A stretch of DNA of 54,411 bases. Source: Pseudobutyrivibrio sp. (lineage in GTDB: Bacteria > Bacillota > Clostridia > Lachnospirales > Lachnospiraceae). This document shows, piece by piece, positions 44,482-52,517 of the stretch. Both the position numbers and the translations under genes were made by a program. The stretch is from contig JAILGH010000108.1 of assembly GCA_024697025.1 (NCBI GenBank), forward strand, positions 1 to 54,411, read 5' to 3'. Position 1 is the stretch's first letter. Each line of letters begins with the position of its first letter. The notes below the pieces were generated by a model. That model searched no databases. It had not been told where the DNA came from and saw only the letters and a program-made list of their open reading frames with translations.

Positions 44482-44928
44482 ATGGGCGATAAATTCGATT
44501 GCTTAAAGATATCTAATCAACTTTGTTTTCCGCTTTATGCATGTTCAAAGGAAATAGTTAAAAAATATAAGCCATATCTTGATCCTATCGACCTTACATA
44601 CACTCAGTACATCACTATGATGGTTGTATGGGAGGAGAAGGAACTTACTGTTAAGGCTCTTGGTGAAAAACTTTTCCTTGATTCAGGTACACTTACACCT
44701 GTTTTGAAGAAGCTAGAGCAGAAGGGCTATGTTAAGCGTAGCCGCTCAAAGGATGATGAGCGCAATCTTATTATCACCCTCACTAAGGCTGGCGAGGATT
44801 TGCAAAAGAAGGCAGCCGAGATACCAGCCAAGATGGGCAAGTGTGTATGCCTTACCAAGAAGGAGTCAGAGCAGCTATATAGTTTACTCTACAAGATTCT
44901 TGGTCAAATCGAGAAGGAAGAATCCTAA
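44482..44928 (+). CDS. OhrR-like MarR-family redox-sensing repressor
   Basis: A 148-aa MarR protein that aligns closely with B. subtilis OhrR at its N-terminus (NQLCFPLYACSKEI; sensing cysteine at exactly residue 15), and in the winged helix (LDSGTLTPVLKKLEQKGYV, RSRSKDDERNLIITLT). OhrR is a repressor released when Cys15 is oxidised by organic peroxides. No ohr peroxidase gene is here; the operon encodes a reductase and thioredoxin. It likely represses its own operon through the inverted repeat at 43157-43199. Additional cysteines at 7, 20 and in KCVC are present. Confidence 0.9.
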   Translation: MGDKFDCLKISNQLCFPLYACSKEIVKKYKPYLDPIDLTYTQYITMMVVWEEKELTVKALGEKLFLDSGTLTPVLKKLEQKGYVKRSRSKDDERNLIITLTKAGEDLQKKAAEIPAKMGKCVCLTKKESEQLYSLLYKILGQIEKEES

Positions 44929-46100
44929 TTAAATAAATCTATATTTTCACGAGCTTTAGAAATGACATCGTCTACAAAACTGGCGGTGTCATTTTTTATT
45001 ATGTCCCAATCCACTACGATGTTGTTTGGAAAAGCGGCATTAGCATTTTTAAAAACATCACCCATGTTATCTACAGGCTTTAACTTGCCTTTCATATATC
45101 CTTCTACCAAGGTGGTCTTGTCCTTAGCAATGACTAAGTCCTTCACCTCGGTCTTGATTCCATCGTCGGTGTAATTTAACAAAACTCCACAGTCCAAGGT
45201 GTAGCTATCCCCATGGTTGGTGGTGTAGGTAATATTGTCACTGTAGGAATTGGTGTACTTGTAATCACCGTTTCGCTTGATGGTAAAGCATACTTCCTCG
45301 TCGTCAGGAAGAGGAGAGTATATCTCTAAGGTGCTTAAGTTCTTGCCATAAATGGATACATAAGCCCCTTTGGTCTTGTAGGATAGGTCAAATACAACCT
45401 TTCTGGCGTGGTTTAGCTTATCTAGGTAAAGAAAGGTTGTAATATCGTGGTCAGGTGGCGTCATGCCAAGCAAATCCCAAATGAAATCTCCCTGGCCCTG
45501 TGGAATTACAAGCTTGTATTCCTGAGCTTTGGTTCCATCTTCATCAGTAAAGGTTTTAGAAGTCTTTTCAATGGCTATGTGTCTGACAAAATTTAGGATG
45601 TTCTTTTTATTATCATGGAACCACTGATGGTTAATGTCGTGATTGAGATTAGGCGCCTGTGGAAATAAATCCTCGCCCGTATCAAAGCTGTAGGAGGTGT
45701 CTCCTAGCATTGGGGCAGCAAGATAAATAGTACTTTCATCTGCGAATACATTCATTTCTCCTACGCTAAGCACAAACACGTCTAGATTTGATTTACATGA
45801 AAACTTTTTCTGGGAAGAGGAACGCTGACCTTGTATGGAGCCACTTATGGAATAAGGGAAATCCTTGACTTTCTTAAGGTAGACACTTCCAGAATAGTCG
45901 ATGTCGGCATTGCTATAGTTTCTAAACAAATCCTTTAAGTCAATGCCGTAAGCTAGATAGTCACTGCTGTTTAAAGTTGACTCCGAGAAATTAATAACGG
46001 AAGCTAAAATCCTAACCGATGGGTTAAAATCCAGCTCCGCCTTAATAAATATAATTAAAGTAATGATTACTATAAATGCTATAGATATTTTCTTTTTCAT
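44925..46100 (-). CDS. exported protein of unknown function
   Basis: A 391-aa protein I do not recognise. It begins with a signal peptide or membrane anchor (KKKISIAFIVIITLIIFIKA), lacks a lipobox, and the rest is predicted extracellular, rich in beta-prone, charged and aromatic residues with no cysteine-rich or known enzymatic motif. The stop overlaps the convergent ohrR-like stop by 4 bases. GGAGG is 15 bases from the ATG, unusually far. It lies 29 bases after the TPR gene on the same strand and is probably co-transcribed. Confidence 0.75.
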   Translation of the reverse strand: MKKKISIAFIVIITLIIFIKAELDFNPSVRILASVINFSESTLNSSDYLAYGIDLKDLFRNYSNADIDYSGSVYLKKVKDFPYSISGSIQGQRSSSQKKFSCKSNLDVFVLSVGEMNVFADESTIYLAAPMLGDTSYSFDTGEDLFPQAPNLNHDINHQWFHDNKKNILNFVRHIAIEKTSKTFTDEDGTKAQEYKLVIPQGQGDFIWDLLGMTPPDHDITTFLYLDKLNHARKVVFDLSYKTKGAYVSIYGKNLSTLEIYSPLPDDEEVCFTIKRNGDYKYTNSYSDNITYTTNHGDSYTLDCGVLLNYTDDGIKTEVKDLVIAKDKTTLVEGYMKGKLKPVDNMGDVFKNANAAFPNNIVVDWDIIKNDTASFVDDVISKARENIDLFN

Positions 46101-46129
46101 AACAATTAATCAAAACCTCCATGATTGAA

Positions 46130-47077
46130 TTATAGTAATTCAGCTGGAGTATCTGCAATAGACAATGCGATGGCTGTGTCCATGTCGAGTAAATGCTGTG
46201 CAGCCGCTGCATCTTCCTCTCTAATAGAATCCTCTGCATAGCGGACGCAAGCTTGATAATATTTGTCTTCCTTATCCCATTGTTTGTAAACTAGCATAGC
46301 AAGCTTAGAAGCTTCCATCTTAAGCTTCAAATCATTTGTAATTGTTGCAGTGGAATCAAGGCTTTTGGCAACAGCCTCGGCCCTTTCAAATTCGCCCATG
46401 CCGCAGAAGGTCTCAATAATAATAGTCAGGGACTGGATGTAATCTTGAATAGTAATATCAGTGCTTTTTATAAATCCAACTAGCTCTTCCAAGTGATCAT
46501 ACACGTACTGATTGTCTCCGGTATTGTGATGTAGATTTGCATTTAGAGCAGAGATAATTAAATCAAGGTGATGTAAATCATTTTTCTTAGAGATTTCCAT
46601 TCCTCGGTCTAGGAAAGTTTTGGCGTCATCAAATCGATGCATATGCAGGTAGATGTACGCTAAATTTAGGCAGGCGACAATGTATGCATGAGGTGGATTA
46701 TCAAACTCTGTGCCGTAATCCTCCAAGTCTTGAAGTGCCATGCGGCCATAGTTGAGAGCACTGTCGTAGTCCCCAAGTAGAATATAGCGGTTGCAAATAG
46801 TTGTATAGAAATAGTGCTTAGCGCCCTTTATGCTTTTTTTGTCTAGATAGTTTAGTGCGTTAAGACATTTGAAAAGCATCTTGGAGTCGTAGCCGATGAT
46901 TCCGTAGGCTATGGCGATTCCTCTTAAAGAGAGGATGTAGTAGGTGTCATCCTTTAGCTCTTCATAGATACTTTTGGCCATATTTAAGTTATCGATACCA
47001 AGCTCAACGTTGTTGGTACGGATAAGAGACATTCCTTTGTCAAAGTATTCTTTTGCGATTTGTGTAGAACTAGCCAT
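46130..47077 (-). CDS. TPR-repeat protein
   Basis: A 315-aa soluble protein built of tetratricopeptide-like helix pairs (about 5-40, 43-75, 85-120, 130-165 and onward), e.g. AKEYFDKGMSLIRTNN and YDSALNYGRMALQDLEDYG. No signal peptide and no catalytic domain. The fold resembles the sensor part of TPR-GGDEF proteins of this bacterial group, but no GGDEF follows. SD GGAGG with good spacing. Partner unknown; the exported protein downstream may be in the same transcript. Confidence 0.8.
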   Translation of the reverse strand: MASSTQIAKEYFDKGMSLIRTNNVELGIDNLNMAKSIYEELKDDTYYILSLRGIAIAYGIIGYDSKMLFKCLNALNYLDKKSIKGAKHYFYTTICNRYILLGDYDSALNYGRMALQDLEDYGTEFDNPPHAYIVACLNLAYIYLHMHRFDDAKTFLDRGMEISKKNDLHHLDLIISALNANLHHNTGDNQYVYDHLEELVGFIKSTDITIQDYIQSLTIIIETFCGMGEFERAEAVAKSLDSTATITNDLKLKMEASKLAMLVYKQWDKEDKYYQACVRYAEDSIREEDAAAAQHLLDMDTAIALSIADTPAELL

Positions 47078-47100
47078 TGTGGACCTCCGTGGATAGGAAA

Positions 47101-47438
47101 GTAAAATATAAAAAATTCCTCCGTTTCACTCTCGGAATTTTAAACGTCATACGGATTTCTTTAATTTTTCTTCGAAAAATTAATTATCCGCATGTCGTTT
47201 TATGCTCGAAATCAACTTGAGTTTTTTACAAGTAAAAACTCATAACTTGGTTTTTTTAATTTGGAAAAGTAAAATATAAAAAATTCCTCCGCTTCGCTCT
47301 CGGAATTTTAAACGTCATTCGGAATCATTTAATTTTTCGAAGAAAAATTAATCTTCCTCATGTCGTTTTATGTCCCAAGTTACCATGAGTTTTTTACTAG
47401 TAAAAACTCATGGTATACTTCGGACAATTATATTTTAC
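47101..47438. repeat. tandem 168-bp structured repeat with terminal inverted repeats
   Basis: Two direct copies (47101-47268 and 47269-47438), each starting GTAAAATATA. The outer ends form a perfect 10-bp inverted repeat: GTAAAATATA (47101-47110) with TATATTTTAC (47429-47438). Each copy contains an AAAATTCC/GGAATTTT hairpin, a TTAATTTTTC-3 nt-GAAAAATTAA hairpin inside a longer helix (CGTCAT...ATGTCG), and a GAGTTTTTTAC/GTAAAAACTC hairpin. The triloop is TTC in copy 1 and GAA in copy 2. No gene is present. It fills most of the gap between the TPR and histidine kinase genes. Confidence 0.85.
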
Positions 47439-47467
47439 AAAAAAAGTGTGACTATTTTCGTAAGTTG

Positions 47468-47496
47468 TTGTTTTAGATTGGGCAAATTCATATAAT
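47468..47496 (+). promoter_or_regulatory. candidate promoter for the hybrid histidine kinase
   Basis: TTGTTT (47468-47473), 17-nt spacer, perfect TATAAT (47491-47496), about 60 bases before the start codon and just after the structured repeat. Confidence 0.5.
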
Positions 47497-47553
47497 TAGG
47501 GTATGTGAAGGAATTTATTTTTTCTTAATAGGGAAATATTCGGGGATTATAAT

Positions 47554-49893
47554 ATGAAGAACACAAGTAGATTTGTTTACGATTTGGTTGTAGTATTTGG
47601 GATTTTGGTTTTTTTGTTTGTGGCGATAATGCTTATTATTGGGGAGCAGCTGTTGCCAGACGAGAGAACCTACACCAAGATTGCCTATGAAGATTACAGC
47701 GATGGCTGGGAGAGAATTTTTCCTGATGGCACTCGAAGTGATATAGAAGCACCAGGCCAGTACGAGGTGGAAGAGGGCCAGAATTTTGTTATTGAAAGGA
47801 CCCTTGATACTTGGGAGTACGAAGACTCTTACATTGCTTTTAACTCTGCTAAGCAGGATGTAGAAGTGTATGTCGATGATGCGATTCGATACAGATACAC
47901 TACAGTAAATACAAGACTTTTTGGTAATCATAGTCCAGGAACAACCCTATTTGTACCAATTCATCCGGATGATGAAGGGAAGACTATTAGAATAGTTTTT
48001 TCTGGCAACAACAACTATACAGGTGTGCTTGATGAGATTGCTATGGGTACTCAAATGGGTATTTTAATGCATATCTATAATGGTGAACGTTATACCTTAT
48101 TAATCACCCTGTTTTTGCTTGTTCTTGGTGCGATTGCTTTTATTATCGGCATTTCTGTAAAGATTTCATACAACAGGACTTTGCCACTATCATTTGCAGG
48201 TTGGACGGTAACCTGCGCTGCAATGTGGTCTTTGGCTGAGACAAACTGTAGGCAGATTTTTGTGCCTAATTTTTCCATGATGTCATATATGACCTACCTG
48301 AGTCTTATGATGCTCGCCTTTGCCATGGCATTGTATTTTGACCGCTTACAGGAGGGCAGGTACAGAGTACCTTACATGATACTTGAGGTCTTAGATATGT
48401 TTGTAATGCTGGTGGCTATAATTCTTCAGTTTTCAAACAACACAGATCTAAGCGAGATTTTACCTTTTGCCTTCATTTCAATAATACTTACAATGGGAGT
48501 TTATCTGATTACGGTAATTCCTGATTTTATTCAAGGCAAGGTAAAGGATTACTTCCTAGAATTTCTTGGGATAATCGGTGCTATTATTGCAGGTGTTGCT
48601 CAGATTATTGCCTATAGGTATGAAAAACCGATTACTATGAATGCTTTGATTTTGATGATGGGACTGTTATTTATGATTGTTATGTCCTATATCAGAGCTA
48701 TTAGAGACATTAGAAAGATGGAACGCGATATGTTTGCGGCAGTTCAGGCGCAGGATGCAAGCTCCGCTTTTCTTACAAGAATGTCCCACGAAATGCGTAC
48801 ACCGATTAATGCAATCCTTGGTATGAACAAGATGATTCTCAGGGAAAGTAGAGAGGACAATATCTTGGACTATGCAAGAGATGTTAACAGTGCGGGAAAT
48901 TACCTGCTTTCAATAGTCAACGAAGTGTTGGATTTGGCTAAGGTGAACGCCGGTAAGATTGATATTGAGGTAGAAGACTATCTTCTTATGGACATGGTTA
49001 GAGAATGTTATTCTCTGATTAAACCAAGGGCAAAGGCCAACCGACTTGCCTTTGAGGTTGATATGAGCGATGTGTTGCCAGCCAACCTCCGAGGCGATAG
49101 AGAGCGTATAATTCAAGTAGTTACCAACTTGCTTACAAATGCAGTAAAATACACCCCTGAAGGCCGAATAACCTTATCAGTCCAAGGCAAAATATCAGAG
49201 GGAAGATTGCTTTTGATTATTACGGTAAGTGATACAGGAATAGGAATTGAACAGGAAAATATACCTTACCTATTTGATTCATTTAGACGAGTTGGAGAGT
49301 TTAAAAATCAACGAATCGAAGGAACGGGCCTAGGCCTTACCATTACAAAGCAGTTGATAGAGCTTATGGGAGGAACAATTACTGTAGAATCTGAAGTGGG
49401 AAAGGGTACCGCATTTACGGTAATCATTCCACAGGAAATCAGGTCCGTAGAGCCATGTGGAACCTTCTCTATGGGACCAAATGGCGATAGACGTGTACTT
49501 AACAGAGATGAGGTTTTCGATGTCCTTGGCAAGATACTTGTGGTGGATGATGTGGCTATCAATCTTAGAGTATTTACTATGCTATTAAGCAATACGGATG
49601 TGACTGTTGATACGGCTATCAGCAGTACAGAGGCCATAGATAAAATCAAGAGAAATAAATATGATTTGATTTTTATCGACCATCTAATGCCAGGAACAGA
49701 TGGAATTAAGCTTAAGGATATAATTATGGCTATGCCAGATAATCCAAATAGAGAGACTCCGCTTATAATGCAAACCGCAAATGCGGTAGTGGGGGCGAAG
49801 GAAGAGTATGAGCATCTGGGATTTGCAGATTATATCGCAAAACCGATAAAGGAAGAAGAGTTGCGTAAACTGCTTCGTAAGTATATGATGTAA
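47554..49893 (+). CDS. membrane hybrid histidine kinase
   Basis: A 779-aa sensor kinase. TM helix at about 8-30, an extracytoplasmic beta-rich domain (about 31-175), a block of about seven membrane helices (about 180-390), HisKA with His412 in FLTRMSHEMRTPINAIL, HATPase motifs (NLLTNAVKYT, DTGIGI, GTGLGL), and a C-terminal receiver (about 652-777) with phosphoacceptor Asp709 in FIDHLMPG. The layout is like 7TMR-type hybrid kinases. No separate response-regulator gene is adjacent. The ribosome site is weak (GGGGA). Ligand unknown. Confidence 0.93.
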   Translation: MKNTSRFVYDLVVVFGILVFLFVAIMLIIGEQLLPDERTYTKIAYEDYSDGWERIFPDGTRSDIEAPGQYEVEEGQNFVIERTLDTWEYEDSYIAFNSAKQDVEVYVDDAIRYRYTTVNTRLFGNHSPGTTLFVPIHPDDEGKTIRIVFSGNNNYTGVLDEIAMGTQMGILMHIYNGERYTLLITLFLLVLGAIAFIIGISVKISYNRTLPLSFAGWTVTCAAMWSLAETNCRQIFVPNFSMMSYMTYLSLMMLAFAMALYFDRLQEGRYRVPYMILEVLDMFVMLVAIILQFSNNTDLSEILPFAFISIILTMGVYLITVIPDFIQGKVKDYFLEFLGIIGAIIAGVAQIIAYRYEKPITMNALILMMGLLFMIVMSYIRAIRDIRKMERDMFAAVQAQDASSAFLTRMSHEMRTPINAILGMNKMILRESREDNILDYARDVNSAGNYLLSIVNEVLDLAKVNAGKIDIEVEDYLLMDMVRECYSLIKPRAKANRLAFEVDMSDVLPANLRGDRERIIQVVTNLLTNAVKYTPEGRITLSVQGKISEGRLLLIITVSDTGIGIEQENIPYLFDSFRRVGEFKNQRIEGTGLGLTITKQLIELMGGTITVESEVGKGTAFTVIIPQEIRSVEPCGTFSMGPNGDRRVLNRDEVFDVLGKILVVDDVAINLRVFTMLLSNTDVTVDTAISSTEAIDKIKRNKYDLIFIDHLMPGTDGIKLKDIIMAMPDNPNRETPLIMQTANAVVGAKEEYEHLGFADYIAKPIKEEELRKLLRKYMM

Positions 49894-49917
49894 GAAATAC
49901 GTATTGGAGGATGTATT

Positions 49918-50160
49918 ATGGGTTTTAATCCAACAGATTTATTTAAGGTAAGAGGTGCGGCAGCAAAGTTTAACGAGAATCATCCAAAGCTTATTCCTTT
50001 CTTTAACGCGGCTAAAGGAAAAGCAATGACGCCAGGTTCAATTATCGAGATTGCAATTACCGACCCAAACGGAGAGAAAATCGAAACCAACTTACGAGTA
50101 CAGGAGTCGGATATCGATTTGATTAATTTGTTAATGGAAATCGGGGCTAAAGGTAAATAG
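49918..50160 (+). CDS. small conserved-looking protein of unknown function
   Basis: An 80-aa hydrophilic protein (MGFNPTDLFKVRGAAAKFNE...) with a good ribosome site (TTGGAGGATG) 25 bases after the histidine kinase stop. The sequence predicts an N-terminal helix and a beta-rich middle; no membrane segment, no cysteines. I do not recognise it. Its spacing suggests co-expression with the kinase. Confidence 0.75.
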   Translation: MGFNPTDLFKVRGAAAKFNENHPKLIPFFNAAKGKAMTPGSIIEIAITDPNGEKIETNLRVQESDIDLINLLMEIGAKGK

Positions 50161-50230
50161 TCCTCAAATAAGGACACTTTCATGTTTTATACTTTGTTTA
50201 ACACAAAGGAAGAGCATGGAGGTGTTTTTT

Positions 50231-51124
50231 ATGTCTAATAAACTTCTTACAATCGGGATTTCTACTAGAGCCCTTTTTGATTTGGAATACGAGAACTCTA
50301 TTTTTGTTGAAATGGGGGCTCAGGCCTATGTTGATTATATGGTAGCCAACGAGGATGTGGTCATTGAAAAGGGCCCAGCTTTTGGACTTATAAAGGCTTT
50401 ACTTAATCTAAAGGATGATGAGGGCAATCCACTATGCCAGGTGATTGTCATGAGTCAGAATTCGGCAGACAGTTCCCTTAGGATTTTTAATTCAATAGCG
50501 GCTTATGGCTTGGAGATATCACGGGCAGCCCTTACAACAGGCGGCTCTATTTTGCCATACCTATCAGCCTACGGAGTGGATTTATATTTGTCAGTCAACG
50601 AGGAGGATGTGGCTAGGGCTACGGCCGCAGGTATTGCAGCAGCCACGGTATTGCCTACACCGGAGACAAGAGATGATGGTCTTACCCAAATCCGTATCGC
50701 TTTTGATGGGGATTGTGTGCTCTTCAATAACGAGTCGGAGCTTATTTATCAGCGGGATGGTCTAGAGGCTTTTGATGAGCATGAGCGAAGCTGCGCTTTG
50801 GTGCCTCTTAAGCGTGGGCCTTTCGCCAATTTACTTTCGCTTATTTCTGAGATTCAAAGTAGGTATGTGGATGCGTCTAAATCACCAATTCGAACAGCTA
50901 TAGTTACCGCTAGGAGTGCACCTTCTCATGAGAGGGTCATCCGCACCTTTCGTTACTGGGGTGTGAGAATTGATGAGGCACATTTCCTTGGAGGAATGGA
51001 CAAGACCGAGATTTTAAAAGCCTTTGGAGCCAATATATTTTTCGACGACAACGAAGACAATATAAAAGCGGCCAGCACAGTGGTGCTAGCCGCCAAGGTC
51101 CCTAACTTCTTAAGGGCAATTTAG
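50231..51124 (+). CDS. 5'-nucleotidase (PF06189 type)
   Basis: Cytosolic 5'-nucleotidase that dephosphorylates nucleoside monophosphates. The 297-aa protein shows the family stretches LTIGISTRALFDLEYENSIF near the start, VIVMSQNSADSSLRIFNSI, the acidic IAFDGDCVLFNNESELI and the C-terminal FFDDNEDNIKAA. The frame extends to ATG 50216, but GGAGG directly after that ATG (50219-50223) serves ATG 50231 (MSNKLLTIGIS). Confidence 0.88.
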   Translation: MSNKLLTIGISTRALFDLEYENSIFVEMGAQAYVDYMVANEDVVIEKGPAFGLIKALLNLKDDEGNPLCQVIVMSQNSADSSLRIFNSIAAYGLEISRAALTTGGSILPYLSAYGVDLYLSVNEEDVARATAAGIAAATVLPTPETRDDGLTQIRIAFDGDCVLFNNESELIYQRDGLEAFDEHERSCALVPLKRGPFANLLSLISEIQSRYVDASKSPIRTAIVTARSAPSHERVIRTFRYWGVRIDEAHFLGGMDKTEILKAFGANIFFDDNEDNIKAASTVVLAAKVPNFLRAI

Positions 51125-51133
51125 TAAAAATAA

Positions 51134-51162
51134 TTGAATTTTGATAACTTTTAAGTTATCAT
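51134..51162 (+). promoter_or_regulatory. toxin-antitoxin promoter with palindromic operator
   Basis: TTGAAT (51134-51139), 17-nt spacer, TATCAT (51157-51162). The perfect palindrome TGATAACTT-TT-AAGTTATCA (51142-51161) fills the spacer and -10, a typical site for HigA-type autorepression. Confidence 0.7.
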
Positions 51163-51166
51163 ATGA

Positions 51167-51295
51167 ATAGAAGGTAGATTTGTTCTTTTACATCAGTTTG
51201 TGAAGAAAACACAGAAGACTCCTAGACGAGAAATAGAACAGGCTAAGAGGGAATTGAGAGATTTTCTAGAAAGGAGTAAAGATGAAAAATTATAA
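51167..51295 (+). pseudogene. truncated HigB/RelE-type toxin (C-terminal remnant)
   Basis: The open frame 51167-51295 reads [20 protein letters not shown] and continues [16 protein letters not shown] to its stop, which is the C-terminal end of phage-derived Gp49-like/HigB toxins (usual form [14 protein letters not shown]). The N-terminal ~70 residues are missing; an in-frame TGA (51164-51166) stands where coding sequence should be, only a few bases after the promoter. It overlaps the antitoxin start by 14 bases, as in intact loci. Confidence 0.8.
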
Positions 51296-51557
51296 AACTT
51301 GGGATGAAATCAGAACAGAGATTTTTACACCTGAAGAGATTGCGGAAAGTGATATAAGAGTTGCTCTTATGGGAGAGCTTGTTGCAGCTAGAAAGGAACA
51401 AGGTTTGACTCAGAGAGGATTAGAAAAGATTAGTGGAGTTAGACAACCAGTTATTGCACGAATTGAAAATGGAGAAGCTTCACCTAGACTAGATACTTTA
51501 ATTAAATTACTTGCTCCATTAGGAAAGACACTTTCAATAGTTCCATTGAATAAGTAA
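51282..51557 (+). CDS. HigA-type antitoxin, XRE family
   Basis: A 91-aa DNA-binding antitoxin: N-terminal toxin-binding part ([20 protein letters not shown]) and an XRE helix-turn-helix ([20 protein letters not shown], then [18 protein letters not shown]; about 35-85). SD AAAGGAG. Intact and with its promoter and operator, while its toxin is truncated, so it is probably an orphan autoregulated antitoxin. Confidence 0.92.
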   Translation: MKNYKTWDEIRTEIFTPEEIAESDIRVALMGELVAARKEQGLTQRGLEKISGVRQPVIARIENGEASPRLDTLIKLLAPLGKTLSIVPLNK

Positions 51558-51560
51558 AAG

Positions 51561-51587
51561 AAAAGCTGCCTGTCTAAGGCAGCTTTT
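51561..51587. terminator. bidirectional terminator
   Basis: AAAAGCTGCCT (51561-51571) with AGGCAGCTTTT (51577-51587), 11-bp perfect stem with T-runs on both strands, between the antitoxin gene and the convergent thioesterase gene. Confidence 0.93.
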
Positions 51588-51593
51588 TAGCTA

Positions 51594-52049
51594 TTATTTA
51601 AACTCGAAAAATTTGGTATCCAGCTCTGGGTAGGCGCGCTTCATGGAGATAGGAGCGCCTGCTTTGTTTACGAAGCAGTGGAGAGATTTTGCAAGGGCAC
51701 GGTCCTCGCCAGTAGCTTTATCGTATATACGGTAAGCAATTTCCATTTCGTGACCATCGTAGGATAAAAGTTTGGTGGCTATGACGACTGTCTCATCAAA
51801 CTTTACAGGGCTGCGATACTCTATAGATTGGGAGATGACAGGAGAACTAATCTCGAGGTCAAGCATTTGTTTGAAGCCAAGTCCCATCTGTTCCATCAGA
51901 TACATGCGGGCGTCTTCCATCCAGTTGTAGTAGTTGCTTTGGTGAATGATGCCCTGTTGATCTGTCTCGTGATATTTTGTGTGATGCTCAAAAGGGGTAA
52001 TCTCAAGCTGCCTCTTTGCACCAGCAATTTCAATTTCTTGTTTTGCCAT
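51594..52049 (-). CDS. acyl-CoA thioesterase, 4HBT/YbgC type
   Basis: A 151-aa single hot-dog thioesterase. The catalytic-type motif is TKYHETDQQGIIHQSNYYNW (Asp in ETDQQG), followed by the long helix MEDARMYLMEQMG. It probably hydrolyses short- or medium-chain acyl-CoA; substrate unknown. SD GGAGG 7 bases from the ATG on the - strand. Confidence 0.9.
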   Translation of the reverse strand: MAKQEIEIAGAKRQLEITPFEHHTKYHETDQQGIIHQSNYYNWMEDARMYLMEQMGLGFKQMLDLEISSPVISQSIEYRSPVKFDETVVIATKLLSYDGHEMEIAYRIYDKATGEDRALAKSLHCFVNKAGAPISMKRAYPELDTKFFEFK

Positions 52050-52517
52050 AGTCTTACCTCCTGATGAAATTTCTAATTACATTATACCACTTTGGTTTTG
52101 TCATGAATGCAGCTTATGCAGATTTTTTACTATGACTTATTTGGAATTGTTTTTCGATAGGCATCTAGGATATAGATTTACCATTTGATAATGAGAGATA
52201 ATAACTTTGGAGTAATAGTAAATTGGAGTATGACTTTCAGCGATATATGAAAGTCATACTTTTTTGTACTGGTAGAAGTATGATTCTTGCAAAATTGGTT
52301 TATAGTGATACTTTAAACTCATGATTTACAAAGAAATCCTCTCAAATTCTTTGATAATAAGTATCACTTTTGGAAAAACGTTAAAAGTCATACTCACGTA
52401 TTGTTTCTGTAAAATATAAGTATTTATTTTTTAGGCCAAACCCCTTTAATTATTAGACTTTGAGCATGATTAGTGCTAAAATAATTACCATATTTAGTTT
52501 ATTAGGGAGAATTAACT
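52050..52517. other. 468-bp intergenic region rich in inverted repeats
   Basis: No credible gene. It holds a strong hairpin with a T-run (52227-52265), a second dyad AGTGATACTT (52304-52313)/AAGTATCACT (52359-52368), and a further copy of the AAAGTCATACT half-site near 52385-52395. The last 120 bases before the LXG-RHS gene are AT-rich with an AGGGAGA ribosome site and no clear promoter. Confidence 0.6.
52227..52265 (+). terminator. terminator-like hairpin in the intergenic region
   Basis: AGTATGACTTTCA (52227-52239) pairs perfectly over 13 bp with TGAAAGTCATACT (52248-52260), 8-nt loop, followed by six T. There is no gene upstream on the + strand within 660 bases, so it may end a small RNA or act as an attenuator for the downstream gene. 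Confidence 0.65.

Noticed and set aside
47101-47438. CRISPR array
   Set aside because: Only two copies of a 168-bp unit with internal hairpins, no short repeat-spacer pattern and no cas genes in the window.
47515-47931. 138-codon open frame antisense to the histidine kinase N-terminus
   Set aside because: Overlaps a clear membrane sensor domain on the other strand; composition fits a shadow frame.
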